From positions 1 to 23,669 of IMG/VR virus record IMGVR_UViG_3300034198_010696: DNA of 23,669 nucleotides. One strand, 5' to 3'. Position 1 is the stretch's first letter. Each line of letters begins with the position of its first letter. Positions 1 through 7,162 of this stretch are shown piece by piece. The notes beneath the pieces are model-generated. The model did no database searches. It worked only from the letters and a program-made list of their open reading frames with translations, and had not been told where the DNA came from. Origin of the DNA: a virus. The translations under genes were made by a program, and so were the position numbers.

Positions 1-46
1 GATCCAGTTGGTTGTTGCGGAGCGTGGTGGAGAATCCGAGTGCCAT
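1..46 (-). CDS. Small virion protein, N-terminal fragment cut by window edge
   Basis: An ATG at 46 opens a minus-strand frame that runs off the window after 15 codons (MALGFSTTLRNNQLD). The LRNNQLD start resembles the beginning of small phage structural proteins often found in this kind of late operon. It begins 5 bases after the stop of the upstream gene, which supports a real coupled gene. A weak purine-rich site (AGGCTGA) lies upstream. The rest of the protein is not visible, so the function is inferred only from these residues and from position. Confidence 0.55.
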   Translation of the reverse strand, partial: MALGFSTTLRNNQLD

Positions 47-51
47 CTAGA

Positions 52-435
52 TCAGCCTGCCGTTGTGATGGTGAGAACGATGGCACCCACGGCAGCGGTG
101 AACGTGTCGCCTGCCGTGTACGGGTTGGCGGTGATGGTGCCGCTGAACTTGAAGGTACCAGTGCCGTCCGTAGCGGTGTTCCAGATCGTGAAGTGCGTCG
201 CATCCTGCGAACCGGCGATGTTCGTCCATTGCACTTGCGCCGTGTTCGTCATGGTGGACGTGCCAGCAGAGTTGGTGGCTGCGCCGAACGTCACCGCCTT
301 ACGGGTGACTTCGGTCGCCTTATTAGCGACACCACTTACACCGGGGTCACCCACATGCAACTGAATGTACGGAGTGTCCGTTCGGATTGCGTCCAGCGGG
401 GTGTTTGCACCTGCGGGTGCGAGTCCAGTAGCCAT
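52..435 (-). CDS. Small virion structural protein (LHVGDPG family)
   Basis: A 127-residue protein with LHVGDPG near residue 27 followed by a Ser/Thr/Ala-rich, probably beta-rich body (MTNTAQVQWTNIAG, ATHFTIWNTATDGTGTFKF). This layout matches a widespread group of small phage virion proteins whose exact position in the particle, fibre or capsid decoration, is usually not known. ATG at 435 has AAAGGA 5 to 10 bases upstream. It lies in the late structural run, between the 52-residue gene and the cut gene at the left edge. The virion role is an inference from pattern and context. Confidence 0.65.
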   Translation of the reverse strand: MATGLAPAGANTPLDAIRTDTPYIQLHVGDPGVSGVANKATEVTRKAVTFGAATNSAGTSTMTNTAQVQWTNIAGSQDATHFTIWNTATDGTGTFKFSGTITANPYTAGDTFTAAVGAIVLTITTAG

Positions 436-455
436 GGGTGTCCTTTCTAACCCGA

Positions 456-614
456 CTATGCGGGAGGCGTATTCTCTTCTGAATCGTACTGCGATTGCTG
501 AACCGATTGGGCGACCTGCAACGCCGAAAGAAGGATGGCGTTGTCACGCGTCAAGGCAGCGATTTGGTCAGCCAGCAACTGGATGACTTGCTCAGAGTTG
601 TACGGGATGTCCAT
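456..614 (-). CDS. Small hypothetical protein, 52 aa, helical
   Basis: A frame of 52 codons (MDIPYNSEQVIQLLADQIAA... ending SEENTPPA) with ATG at 614 and a GGAG ribosome site 4 bases upstream; stop TAG at 456-458. Residues 8-40 have a heptad-like spacing of Leu, Ile and Val and many Gln, so a short coiled coil or amphipathic helix is likely. It fills the space between the terminator at 641-672 and the gene starting at 435. I do not recognise the family. A small oligomerising virion or assembly protein would fit, but this is only a guess. Confidence 0.55.
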   Translation of the reverse strand: MDIPYNSEQVIQLLADQIAALTRDNAILLSALQVAQSVQQSQYDSEENTPPA

Positions 615-640
615 GATTCTCCATGACGATGGATATGAGA

Positions 641-672
641 AAGCCCGAGGGGGATAGGAACCCCTCGGGCTT
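641..672 (-). terminator. Intrinsic terminator-like hairpin
   Basis: A perfect 12-bp stem (AAGCCCGAGGGG pairing with CCCCTCGGGCTT) closes an 8-base loop. It lies 19 bases past the stop of the gene at 691-1164. On the minus strand the stem ends in CTTTCTC, a modest U-rich tail. It could stop or reduce transcription before the last small genes. Confidence 0.7.
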
Positions 673-690
673 CTCTCCTGTGGGGGCAGG

Positions 691-1164
691 TCAGACGGTG
701 ATGCGGAAGATGCCGTTGGCGTTCCACACCACGGTGAGGACGCCGCTGGTCACGCTGTTGGCACCACCGAAGTAGTTGTAGCAGACGCCCTGCTTGGGGG
801 CCTTGGTGTCGTTGTAGATGAGGCTGCCGTACACGTTCGTCAAGGTGGCCGAAGCGCCCGAGGCGGTGTCGGCAGCGTCGAACATGATCACGCCGGAAAC
901 CGGAGTGGTGATGGCCATGCTGGCGAGAGCCACGCCACCGACTGGCCACGTCACGGCCTGACTGATCTCGTTGCCGGTGACCCATGCGCTGCTAGCAGCG
1001 GCGTACGTCGACTGGGCAGCGGTAGCGTCCTTGTCAGGGGTGCCGGTGTTGTTGTACAGGGCCACCTTGTAGACATCGGTGGGGGCGTTGAGGTCGAAGA
1101 CCGCCGTACCAGCGAAGGTATCGGCGACCATCTGACGGAAAATTGCGGAGGCGGTGAACGCCAT
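691..1164 (-). CDS. Virion structural protein (KVALYNNTGTPD family)
   Basis: A 157-residue protein. Residues 33-50 carry VALYNNTGTPDKDAT, followed by WVTGNEISQAVTWPVGG and a beta-rich C-terminal half that ends WNANGIFRITV. The pattern of a short N-terminal helix, VALYNN, a GNEI...W..GG core and an IFR end is familiar from phage structural proteins encoded near capsid and tail genes; their precise role is unsettled. ATG at 1164 has AAGGAG with good spacing, almost the same leader as the major capsid gene, which suggests high expression. A terminator follows directly. Confidence 0.7.
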   Translation of the reverse strand: MAFTASAIFRQMVADTFAGTAVFDLNAPTDVYKVALYNNTGTPDKDATAAQSTYAAASSAWVTGNEISQAVTWPVGGVALASMAITTPVSGVIMFDAADTASGASATLTNVYGSLIYNDTKAPKQGVCYNYFGGANSVTSGVLTVVWNANGIFRITV

Positions 1165-1176
1165 GGTGTTGTCTCC

Positions 1177-1527
1177 TTATGAGGCTTGGATGTTCAGGTT
1201 GACGGCGGGGGCGAGAATATGGCAATCCTCGCCATCCTCCCGCATTGTGTAAACCGACATGATCGGACGGCCTTTGGCATCCAAGAATGGAGTGTCTTTG
1301 CCGATGTAATCCTGCCGTTCTTCCACTCGCAAGCGAGCAGTCGAATTTGCGGGTACGAACGGCACCCAAGCCCCCGCCATCCCGCCACATGCATGCATGG
1401 GAGTGATGACTTCGGCCCTTGCCGGTTCGACGTGCTGCATCCCACAGGAATTGCATTGCCAGTTGGTGTCCATGCGGACCACGATCCCGGCGTTGAAGGC
1501 TGCGCTATGTCCCGATGCGTTACTCAT
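1177..1527 (-). CDS. Zinc-ribbon phage protein (CNSC...HAC)
   Basis: A 116-residue protein with Cys25-x-x-Cys28 and His45-x-Cys47 (WQCNSCG, PMHACGG), a likely zinc site, then EERQDYIGKDTPFLDAKGRPIMSV and REDGEDCHILAPA. This arrangement resembles a conserved group of small proteins in actinobacteriophage structural modules. No enzymatic role is known to me. ATG at 1527 has GAGGAAATC just upstream. It sits between the CTCG...CGC zinc-ribbon gene and the YNNTGTPD gene. Family recall is from memory of the pattern, not a search. Confidence 0.65.
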   Translation of the reverse strand: MSNASGHSAAFNAGIVVRMDTNWQCNSCGMQHVEPARAEVITPMHACGGMAGAWVPFVPANSTARLRVEERQDYIGKDTPFLDAKGRPIMSVYTMREDGEDCHILAPAVNLNIQAS

Positions 1528-1538
1528 GATTTCCTCAA

Positions 1539-1784
1539 TCAGTATCCAACGACAATGTTACACCATGCATCGGTGCTGTGGTGGATACGGGAGTTTCTTG
1601 CTCTCTCCGCTTTATAGCATCCGCAAGAGACAGTACCCGGCTCTCGGAATAGGTTGGACGCTTGAGTCCAGTACTCCTTGCCGCACGTGCAGCGAAGAGT
1701 GGCACCACGTTTCCCATTTCGTCGTCCGACTGAGGTGACAATTCCCCTCCCAAATGTTTGTCCTACGAAAAGGAGATGTTTCAC
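1539..1784 (-). CDS. Small zinc-ribbon DNA-binding-like protein (TCG...SCGC)
   Basis: An 81-residue protein with GQTFGRGIVTSVGRRNG followed by RCTCGKEYW and TVSCGCYK, so the Cys pairs are C32/C34 and C54/C56. This is the pattern of small phage proteins of the type G-Q-x-F-G-R...C-x-C-G...S-C-G-C, often seen alone or fused to HNH or AP2-type homing endonucleases, where it probably binds DNA. No nuclease motif is present here. It starts with GTG at 1784, overlapping the TGA of the gene before it (GTGA), so translation is probably coupled. Another open frame overlaps it (see findings). Confidence 0.6.
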   Translation of the reverse strand: MKHLLFVGQTFGRGIVTSVGRRNGKRGATLRCTCGKEYWTQASNLFREPGTVSCGCYKAERARNSRIHHSTDAWCNIVVGY

Positions 1785-2401
1785 TGCGTATCCAGCCAGA
1801 TGTCTCCCACCTGAGGATTGGTGGGGGCAGTAGGACCGAGAACCACTTCAGGAGTGGTTGGGGTAGTCGGGTTCAACGGGGGAACCGGGAACCAAGCGTC
1901 GGGGACGTTATCCAAGTTCAACTCATCCGCAGGTTTAGTCTCAATACAGGACACACCGATAACCACATCTTCACCTTGTAGACGGCCACGAATCTGGAAG
2001 TTGCTGATCTCGTAAAACCTGCCGTCGTAGAAGATGATGTCGTTGAGTCGGTCGTCCTTCCACACAGGTGATACCTGAGTATCAGAAATCCTGTTCCCAT
2101 GGGCCTCGGTAACCGAGATTCCCTGCTCAAACAACTGCCTCGCTCCGACAGCGAAACGAAGTCGCTGGGAAGGTCGACGGCCTTCCGGTGAGTAATCCTC
2201 GGCGGCTTCCTGCTGGTCAGTCCAAAGTACTGGAACCCTTAGGGGCAGTTCGTAACGACGGTATCCCTCGTCGTACACCGAGTCATACTGGCTGTTGGTC
2301 GTGTCGAACACGTACCACAGCACGGCTTCACCAACCGTGTTCTGGTACCGAGTGAATTCTCGGGCGACGTGCCCGGCTTCACGACGAGGGTCGATGGCCA
2401 T
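1781..2401 (-). CDS. Virion protein, possible neck or connector component
   Basis: A 206-residue protein. The middle has LWYVFDTTNSQYDSVYDEGYRRY and IIFYDGRFYEISNFQIRGR, then a Pro/Thr-rich linker and a final GPTAPTNPQVGDIWLDTQ. The FYDGRFYEI strand pair and the V-G-D-I-W end are common in phage structural proteins, so a virion role is likely. A neck role is only a guess from position after the capsid and fibre genes. ATG at 2401 overlaps the previous stop (TGATG); a GTG at 2413 would add four residues. Confidence 0.55.
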   Translation of the reverse strand: MAIDPRREAGHVAREFTRYQNTVGEAVLWYVFDTTNSQYDSVYDEGYRRYELPLRVPVLWTDQQEAAEDYSPEGRRPSQRLRFAVGARQLFEQGISVTEAHGNRISDTQVSPVWKDDRLNDIIFYDGRFYEISNFQIRGRLQGEDVVIGVSCIETKPADELNLDNVPDAWFPVPPLNPTTPTTPEVVLGPTAPTNPQVGDIWLDTQ

Positions 2402-2742
2402 CAGTACATCCACCCTGTCGTGCCCACTGCTGGGTGATCAACAGTGGGGTTCTCGTCATCCACATGGTGGAGGTCGTGCCACCCATACTGCGGTTCCCCC
2501 CGTTCCTTCGGAGCAGTGGAGGTCACGATAGGAACTCTCCTACCAAGGGCGGCGTAGGCGGCGGCGGTGTGGTGCCCGTCCACAATCTCGTATTCACCGT
2601 TCTCATAGGAGGTGACCTCCACCTCGGGCACCTCCCCGTCAAGGATGTCGTGGACCTTCTCAGTGACAATGTCACTGTGAACGACGAACTGAGTGGGGGA
2701 GAGGGAGTGGTGAGGTACCAACTTGCGCTTCGTGACAGGCAT
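2401..2742 (-). CDS. ParB-like nuclease domain protein
   Basis: A 113-residue protein with the ParB/sulfiredoxin-like core: a basic N-terminus, VTEKVHDILDGE, a strand pair (VEVTSYENGEYEIVDGHH) and the signature DGHHTAAAYAALG at residues 55-67, equivalent to the DGHHR box of ParB-like domains. The Arg of that box is replaced by Thr, so nuclease or CTPase activity is uncertain. The C-terminal third is rich in His and acidic residues. ATG at 2742 has GGAGG 7 bases upstream and overlaps the previous stop (TGATG). It is coupled to the ADP-ribosyltransferase-like gene. Confidence 0.65.
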   Translation of the reverse strand: MPVTKRKLVPHHSLSPTQFVVHSDIVTEKVHDILDGEVPEVEVTSYENGEYEIVDGHHTAAAYAALGRRVPIVTSTAPKERGEPQYGWHDLHHVDDENPTVDHPAVGTTGWMY

Positions 2743-3101
2743 CACATCACCTCCCCGTTGTAATCGGCGTAACCAGCCAGCCGCTTCACAGTCATCCCAT
2801 GAGGGTCGCCCACGTAGGACTCTCCGGTATCCCAGTTGATTCGCTTCAAATCTTCTTTAGGGCTAGTTGGCTCTACCTCGTACACCGGGGAGAAGAGAGG
2901 AGGCTGTGCAGATCGCTTACCCTTGGCTGCGGAGTACCTTGCCGCACCCTCCAAGGATGTGGACCCCCAAGCAGCAGGTTGTATATTGCGCCCAAGCACC
3001 CTCTTCGGTGTAACGCCAAGAAGACCGTGCCAAGAAGGATCAACCTTTGCGCCGGGAAGGAACCAGTTTGCTGTTCCGTGGAACAGCGCCAACCGGGACA
3101 T
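2742..3101 (-). CDS. Arr-like mono-ADP-ribosyltransferase domain protein
   Basis: A 119-residue protein resembling the compact rifampin ADP-ribosyltransferase (Arr) fold: FHGTANWFLPGAKVDP (HGT at 8-10), WGSTSLEGAARYSA at 45-58, VYEVEP at 73-78, and a late GDPHGMTVKRLAGY segment. In Arr enzymes the HGT histidine and a central aromatic residue contact NAD+; here the second position appears to be Trp or Ser rather than Tyr. Activity is therefore unproven. ATG at 3101 overlaps the preceding stop (TAATG). It could modify a host target after injection or during assembly; rifampin resistance is not implied. Confidence 0.6.
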   Translation of the reverse strand: MSRLALFHGTANWFLPGAKVDPSWHGLLGVTPKRVLGRNIQPAAWGSTSLEGAARYSAAKGKRSAQPPLFSPVYEVEPTSPKEDLKRINWDTGESYVGDPHGMTVKRLAGYADYNGEVM

Positions 3102-3967
3102 TAGATGCCCCCGTTGGTTCCACCGGACTGCCAGCCACCAAACCCAAGGTCAGCGGACTCACGGCCGATCTCTTCCACTGTTGCTACTGGAGTTCCACCG
3201 ACACCGGGGCCGGGGTCGTGCGTAGACAGGTCGGGGATGTTCTGGTACACGCGAGTCGGGGGGTTATGGTCGTCGTATTCCCGGTCCTTGTACATCGGGA
3301 CGAACCTTCCAGTCATCTTCGCAACCCGTCGCAGGTTGAAGATGTCGATGTTCTGAAGGCCGACGTTGAGGCTCTTTGCCCTGTCGTTGTAGTGCTTCTC
3401 CCAGTACTCCAACATTTGCCATACCTGCTGGAACCGCTGGCGGGCCGGGATGAACATGCCCTCAGGGCTATTCACATCAATATCGGTACTGAACTCGGTT
3501 ACCAGTGACCAAAGGGCACGGACCACGGTACCGATGGCGATCACATCCAGTTCAACCGTACTGATTGAGGACAAGTTCTGGTCGTGGCGCTGAAAGAAAT
3601 GCTCTCCGACAGTGGCCGAAGCGTAGAACGCAAGGTCAGCGTTCAAGAACCACTCGTAGTGATACCCGGCTACGAACACACGCTGACCTTGGTATTCCGT
3701 CGAAGAGAACTTCAACAGCCCGTTTCTCTCGTCAACTGTCCACGCTGTAACCGGAAGCATGACAAGGTGTTCTGCATCAACAGCGTTCGGACCCGGTTGG
3801 GCTGCGGTATAAACCTGAAGAGTGTCGCCTTCCACGTTCGGGTGGGGAAGACGGATAGTGCTAACCCTTAGAGGTCCAAGGTCTACTTCAAAGAACAGAG
3901 GAAAGTCGCGCAGCAGGTTTCGTGCCGACAGGACAATTCCTTCCAGAGTGGGAGCGGTAGCAGACAT
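3101..3967 (-). CDS. Virion protein, possible connector or tail-associated
   Basis: A 288-residue protein. It begins SATAPTLEGIVLSARNLLRDFPLFFEV, has a beta-rich first half, then a helical region (RFQQVWQMLEYWEKHYNDRAKSL) and a Gly/Pro-rich disordered end (PGPGVGG, GGWQSGGTNGG). I do not recognise a named family. Position among fibre and decoration genes and the start/stop overlaps on both sides suggest a particle component. ATG at 3967 forms TAATG with the previous stop; an ATG at 3982 would add five residues but has a purine tract too close for a good ribosome site. Confidence 0.55.
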   Translation of the reverse strand: MSATAPTLEGIVLSARNLLRDFPLFFEVDLGPLRVSTIRLPHPNVEGDTLQVYTAAQPGPNAVDAEHLVMLPVTAWTVDERNGLLKFSSTEYQGQRVFVAGYHYEWFLNADLAFYASATVGEHFFQRHDQNLSSISTVELDVIAIGTVVRALWSLVTEFSTDIDVNSPEGMFIPARQRFQQVWQMLEYWEKHYNDRAKSLNVGLQNIDIFNLRRVAKMTGRFVPMYKDREYDDHNPPTRVYQNIPDLSTHDPGPGVGGTPVATVEEIGRESADLGFGGWQSGGTNGGI

Positions 3968-4371
3968 TAGAACTGAAACCATTTCCCGGTGTTGTTCGTC
4001 GCCATGAATCCTTCAGGACGAACGATCACATCCCCGTTGGTAGCAGTAGTGATGGCGTTATCGAAGCAGACAAGGGGGGCGTACCCACTTCGGTCGCCGT
4101 TGGTATCCAAGAAGAGGATCAAGTCATAGGGTCCGCCAGATTGCACCACTGGAAGCAAGACCGGCTGAGAAGAAGCCCAACCGTCAGTGGTTACTTCCTT
4201 GCCCATCAGAGGGGCGACGGAAAGCACGGTAACGCCGCCCAGTTGCATGTCGAACAGGTTTGTATCTGTCTCGTTGAAAGTGTGGTTACCCACAGCAACG
4301 GCAAAGACACGTGCCGTAGCCCAGTCCAACAGTCCGGTCGCAAGAAGACTGCGAAGGGCGATGTACTTCAT
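3967..4371 (-). CDS. Small virion structural protein (helix plus beta domain)
   Basis: A 134-residue protein with ALRSLLATGLLDWATARVFAVAVG, then NHTFNETDTNLFDMQ, SGGPYDLILFLDTNGDRSGYAPLVCFDNA and a final GDVIVRPEG...KWFQF. This order (LL-dW start, H-T-F, D-L-I-L-F-x-D-T, P-L-V-x-F-D, N-G-D-V-x-V) matches a widespread type of small phage structural protein found near fibres and capsid decoration genes. ATG at 4371 overlaps the previous stop (ATGA). Its exact place in the particle is unknown. Confidence 0.65.
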   Translation of the reverse strand: MKYIALRSLLATGLLDWATARVFAVAVGNHTFNETDTNLFDMQLGGVTVLSVAPLMGKEVTTDGWASSQPVLLPVVQSGGPYDLILFLDTNGDRSGYAPLVCFDNAITTATNGDVIVRPEGFMATNNTGKWFQF

Positions 4372-4961
4372 GAAGTCACCACCGCAGCGTTATAGGCATA
4401 ACCGGTTCCGTAGGTTGGGATGGGGTAACTGCCATCCAGTTGGGTCACGCCCTGCTGAAGAGTTACTCGGCTTTGCGGAATGATGGTGATCTCGGTGCCG
4501 TTCTGACGAATCTCCGCATCCCAGACGCCTCTGGTGGTTCCATACGACGTGGCAACCTGCGTCTCGTAAGGAGACAGCCAGAACCGAACATGTGTGGCAT
4601 CCATGATTTCAGCATGCATGGTCGCCAAGAGCATTCCGTACTGGTTATCGGAGCGCACCTGAGCAACGATTTCTCCGCCCACCAGCGAAGGCACGGAAGT
4701 GATCGTCATGATCACGTCGAAAGTTCTTCCGCCCACAATCGTAATTGCGGTAAGAGAAGAGGGGGACACGTAGAAGGGCACTGGCGTATCGTAGACCGGT
4801 TGGCCGGGCAAGGTGTCACCTACCTCTGTCCACTGGACTGTGGAACTCTGAATGCGAGTGTACCCACCCCAGCCGGTTCGACCAGTGACCTTGTAGCCGT
4901 CCTTGGCTACAACTGCGGCACCAATCGCTACCGCACTTGCGGTTGCGGAGGTGGTGTCCAT
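4368..4961 (-). CDS. Virion structural protein, beta-rich
   Basis: A 197-residue protein with a Thr/Ala/Val-rich N-terminus and a C-terminal stretch GVWDAEIRQNGTEITIIPQSRVTLQQGVT. That WDaEi...i...V.l..gVT pattern is typical of beta-rich phage particle proteins. No enzyme motif is seen. ATG at 4961 has AAGG 7 bases upstream; a GTG at 4967 overlaps the fibre stop (GTGA) and would add two residues. It directly follows the fibre gene, so a fibre-associated or baseplate-like role is possible. Confidence 0.55.
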   Translation of the reverse strand: MDTTSATASAVAIGAAVVAKDGYKVTGRTGWGGYTRIQSSTVQWTEVGDTLPGQPVYDTPVPFYVSPSSLTAITIVGGRTFDVIMTITSVPSLVGGEIVAQVRSDNQYGMLLATMHAEIMDATHVRFWLSPYETQVATSYGTTRGVWDAEIRQNGTEITIIPQSRVTLQQGVTQLDGSYPIPTYGTGYAYNAAVVTS

Positions 4962-4963
4962 CG

Positions 4964-6520
4964 TCACACCTTGATGTAGGTGTAGACGGTCAGGTACTTC
5001 GGAACGATGTTGACGGGTGCGCCGTTACCGACGGTCGATTCGTTGACCGTGTGGCTATGAGCCGGGGTGGCGTCCACTGTCAAGGTATGAGTGTGGTTTG
5101 GTTCGTTTGTCGTGACATGGTCGTGGGACCCCGACGAACTGTCGATTTGGATACCGGTCTTTGCGGGGGCCGTGTACTCCCACGGCTTAGTTCTCCATGA
5201 ATGCGACATATCTGCTTGGACGCTGTCCAAGTTAGAGTCACCAAGCACATCGACCATGATGTATCCCTGACCAATAACTGCGGGGCCGTGCTTATGCCCA
5301 TTGTCGATGACCTTGTGGTCATGTGTCCCGCCGTCCACCGTCCCGTGCGAATGCCCTCCAGATGGGCTGGAAGTAGCGGTGTGGTCATGCTCGCCAGCAT
5401 CGTTTACTGACACGCTGTGAGAGTGTGACGGGAGATTGCTGATGGAGAGAGTTACGGTATCCGACCCGCCAACCACGCCGGGAGTGACAGAACCAATCAG
5501 CGTGCGCTGAGTGGCGTTAGGAAGGTCCATGTACCGGGGGCTGGCGTTAGTGATGTAGGGCTGAAGACCTTCCACAAGGAACAGCAGCGGATATTGATCC
5601 TCAGTAACCCGCTGACCAGCAAGAGGAATCCATCCCGGCATCTGCGCTGCGGAGCGCATGGACTGCTTGATGTCACCGGGCTGGTTGGTGTTGGAAGCGG
5701 TACTGATTTCCTCCCAGTTCATCGTCACAGTGGACGATGTCTGGATGTAGACCCTGCCCTCGTTTGCCCCGCCACCCGTGTACTGAAGAATTGTTCCCTT
5801 GGGGGCTGAGGGGAAAGAAGCCTCTTTGCGGAGGTTATACGAGCGCATGTCCCCACTGATGAGGGCGTCACCTGCGACTACAGCGTCGGAACCGACGTTG
5901 AGTCCGCTGTCGATGACGAAAGAAGAGTGGAGGCGCAAGGTCCCCACTCCTGAGCGGTACAGATACGTGTCGGAGTTATTCCACTCCAAACGGCCGTTAC
6001 CGTCGATGCGGAACACGTCGTTACCGGCATAACGGTTGAGAAGGACTGGCCCGTCGCCGTTCACCGTGGCGACGAATACCGGCTGAAGCATGTTCCGCTT
6101 GTCAGTATACGTCGACTCAAACTGGCTGCTTCCAATGGGTACATACACCGCCGCTAGAACGGTGATGTTCGCAGGAACATCGGGAAACAGGGGATCGGCA
6201 GCGGGACTACCGGGGATCGACACAAGCGTCCCACCGATATTCACACCGATGAGGTCGAATCGCGGCTGCGATCCGCCCGCCCCCAACGTCACGCTCTGCC
6301 CGCCGGTCATGGCGACAACAGTGCCGTTGACGAGGGCAACACCGTTAGAACCCACGGCTGTGGAGGCAACCGTTCCCGATACGGTTACATCACAGCCGTA
6401 GACCACGCCCCAACGGGAGTTGCCGAGGATGTTGAAGTCGATCTGGTCGGGTTCCGACATCTTCGTGCTGAACACGCCGTCAGCATTTGGGATGAGGAAC
6501 CCACCATGCGTTGTCGTCAT
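4964..6520 (-). CDS. Tail fibre with collar domain and HxH metal-binding tip
   Basis: A 518-residue receptor-binding fibre. Residues 1-145 form a beta-rich attachment domain ending ESTYTDKR. Residues 160-275 hold repeated short strands of a shaft. Residues 280-316 (PGDIKQSMRSAAQMPGWIPL...DQYPLLF) are a phage collar domain. The C-terminus carries eight His-x-His motifs (366, 378, 390, 400, 409, 466, 476, 488) and ends KYLTVYTYIKV. In phage T4 gp37, HxH motifs from three chains bind a row of iron ions in the needle tip; the same is inferred here. ATG at 6520 has AGGAG 10 to 11 bases upstream. It lies between the capsid block and the other virion genes. Confidence 0.88.
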   Translation of the reverse strand: MTTTHGGFLIPNADGVFSTKMSEPDQIDFNILGNSRWGVVYGCDVTVSGTVASTAVGSNGVALVNGTVVAMTGGQSVTLGAGGSQPRFDLIGVNIGGTLVSIPGSPAADPLFPDVPANITVLAAVYVPIGSSQFESTYTDKRNMLQPVFVATVNGDGPVLLNRYAGNDVFRIDGNGRLEWNNSDTYLYRSGVGTLRLHSSFVIDSGLNVGSDAVVAGDALISGDMRSYNLRKEASFPSAPKGTILQYTGGGANEGRVYIQTSSTVTMNWEEISTASNTNQPGDIKQSMRSAAQMPGWIPLAGQRVTEDQYPLLFLVEGLQPYITNASPRYMDLPNATQRTLIGSVTPGVVGGSDTVTLSISNLPSHSHSVSVNDAGEHDHTATSSPSGGHSHGTVDGGTHDHKVIDNGHKHGPAVIGQGYIMVDVLGDSNLDSVQADMSHSWRTKPWEYTAPAKTGIQIDSSSGSHDHVTTNEPNHTHTLTVDATPAHSHTVNESTVGNGAPVNIVPKYLTVYTYIKV

Positions 6521-6561
6521 CGACTTCTCACTCTCCTGCGTTTGATAGGCCGGTTAGAGCC

Positions 6562-6831
6562 TCAGTGCCAAACGTAGCCGAGACCGTCCAAGTAACTGGC
6601 GATGTGGCGAGGCATGCGGTACCGCTTTCCCGCCTCCAACTTGTAATGCACGTGGGGGTTGCCGTACGTGAAGTCATCCAGCGTGGTGTTCATGCGGATG
6701 ATCTGCATATCCGAACGGGGTCCGCTATCGGGAACCTCGGTGATGCTGTCCACGACGATCTCACGGGAATTGCCCATGAGGTCGGCCATGGTGGTGACTT
6801 CGTTGTCTTCTGGGGTCTGGCTCTTTGCCAC
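6562..6831 (-). CDS. Small conserved phage protein next to capsid genes
   Basis: An 89-residue protein. The N-terminal part is acidic and polar; the C-terminal half is IRMNTTLDDFTYGNPHVHYKLEAGKRYRMPRHIASYLDGLGYVWH, a compact domain with a likely short beta-hairpin followed by a helix. I recall proteins with a similar Y-x-[VM]-P-x-x-[VI]-A-x-x-L-x-x-x-G-Y end beside capsid genes in other phages; no function is established. The GTG start at 6831 has AAGGAG 8 bases upstream, the same leader as the gene starting at 19102. Confidence 0.6.
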   Translation of the reverse strand: MAKSQTPEDNEVTTMADLMGNSREIVVDSITEVPDSGPRSDMQIIRMNTTLDDFTYGNPHVHYKLEAGKRYRMPRHIASYLDGLGYVWH

Positions 6832-6859
6832 GATGTGTTCTCCTTCGTGTGTATCGGTG

Positions 6860-6880
6860 CGTCACCGTAGCACGGTGACG
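6860..6880 (-). other. Intergenic hairpin
   Basis: A 9-bp perfect stem (CGTCACCGT with ACGGTGACG) around a 3-base loop, in the 55-base gap after the gene at 6887-7090. There is no T-tract on either side, so an intrinsic terminator is less likely than an RNA-processing or mRNA-stabilising hairpin. Confidence 0.5.
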
Positions 6881-6886
6881 GGTTCG

Positions 6887-7090
6887 TCAGTAGCCCGTAA
6901 CTCGGGTGGGCTGGAGCGCCTCAGACGAGGCCGACGCTGTCACGGCAAGAGCCGCAGTGCCGGTGCTAGTCGTGGTGGCATCATATGCCGTACCGACCGA
7001 AGCGCCAGCGGTAGCCATGCCAATAGGGTCATTGGCTTGGTCAGTGGGGTCACCCCAAGTGGTGGGGCCATGGACTGCAACAATGCTCAT
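6887..7090 (-). CDS. Small virion-associated protein, 67 aa
   Basis: A 67-residue protein beginning MSIVAVHGPTTWGDP and continuing as a low-complexity Ala/Thr/Ser stretch. The VAVHGPTTWG opening resembles small proteins encoded just after capsid genes in other phages, sometimes joined to an Ig-like domain that is absent here. Its composition would suit a capsid-surface or linker peptide. ATG at 7090 has a strong AAGGAG 9 bases upstream. It is flanked by hairpins on both sides. Function is not established. Confidence 0.55.
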   Translation of the reverse strand: MSIVAVHGPTTWGDPTDQANDPIGMATAGASVGTAYDATTTSTGTAALAVTASASSEALQPTRVTGY

Positions 7091-7120
7091 ACGGGGGTTC
7101 TCCTTGAGAAGATCGAAGAG

Positions 7121-7142
7121 GTGGGGGGCCGAAACCCCCCAC
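7121..7142 (-). terminator. Hairpin after the major capsid gene
   Basis: An 8-bp GC-only-core stem (GTGGGGGG with CCCCCCAC) with a 6-base loop, 20 bases past the capsid stop, followed on the minus strand by CTCTTCGATCTTCTC. A second small palindrome (TGAGC-ATC-GCTCA, 7153-7165) includes the capsid stop codon. The pair may act as a leaky terminator or an mRNA end-protecting structure that sets capsid protein above downstream genes. Confidence 0.5.
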
Positions 7143-7162
7143 CCAATTCCGATGAGCGATGC

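Noticed and set aside
551-985. A minus-strand open frame overlapping the YNNTGTPD gene
   Set aside because: Arg/His/Gly-rich frame-shifted shadow of the 691-1164 gene that also crosses the terminator.
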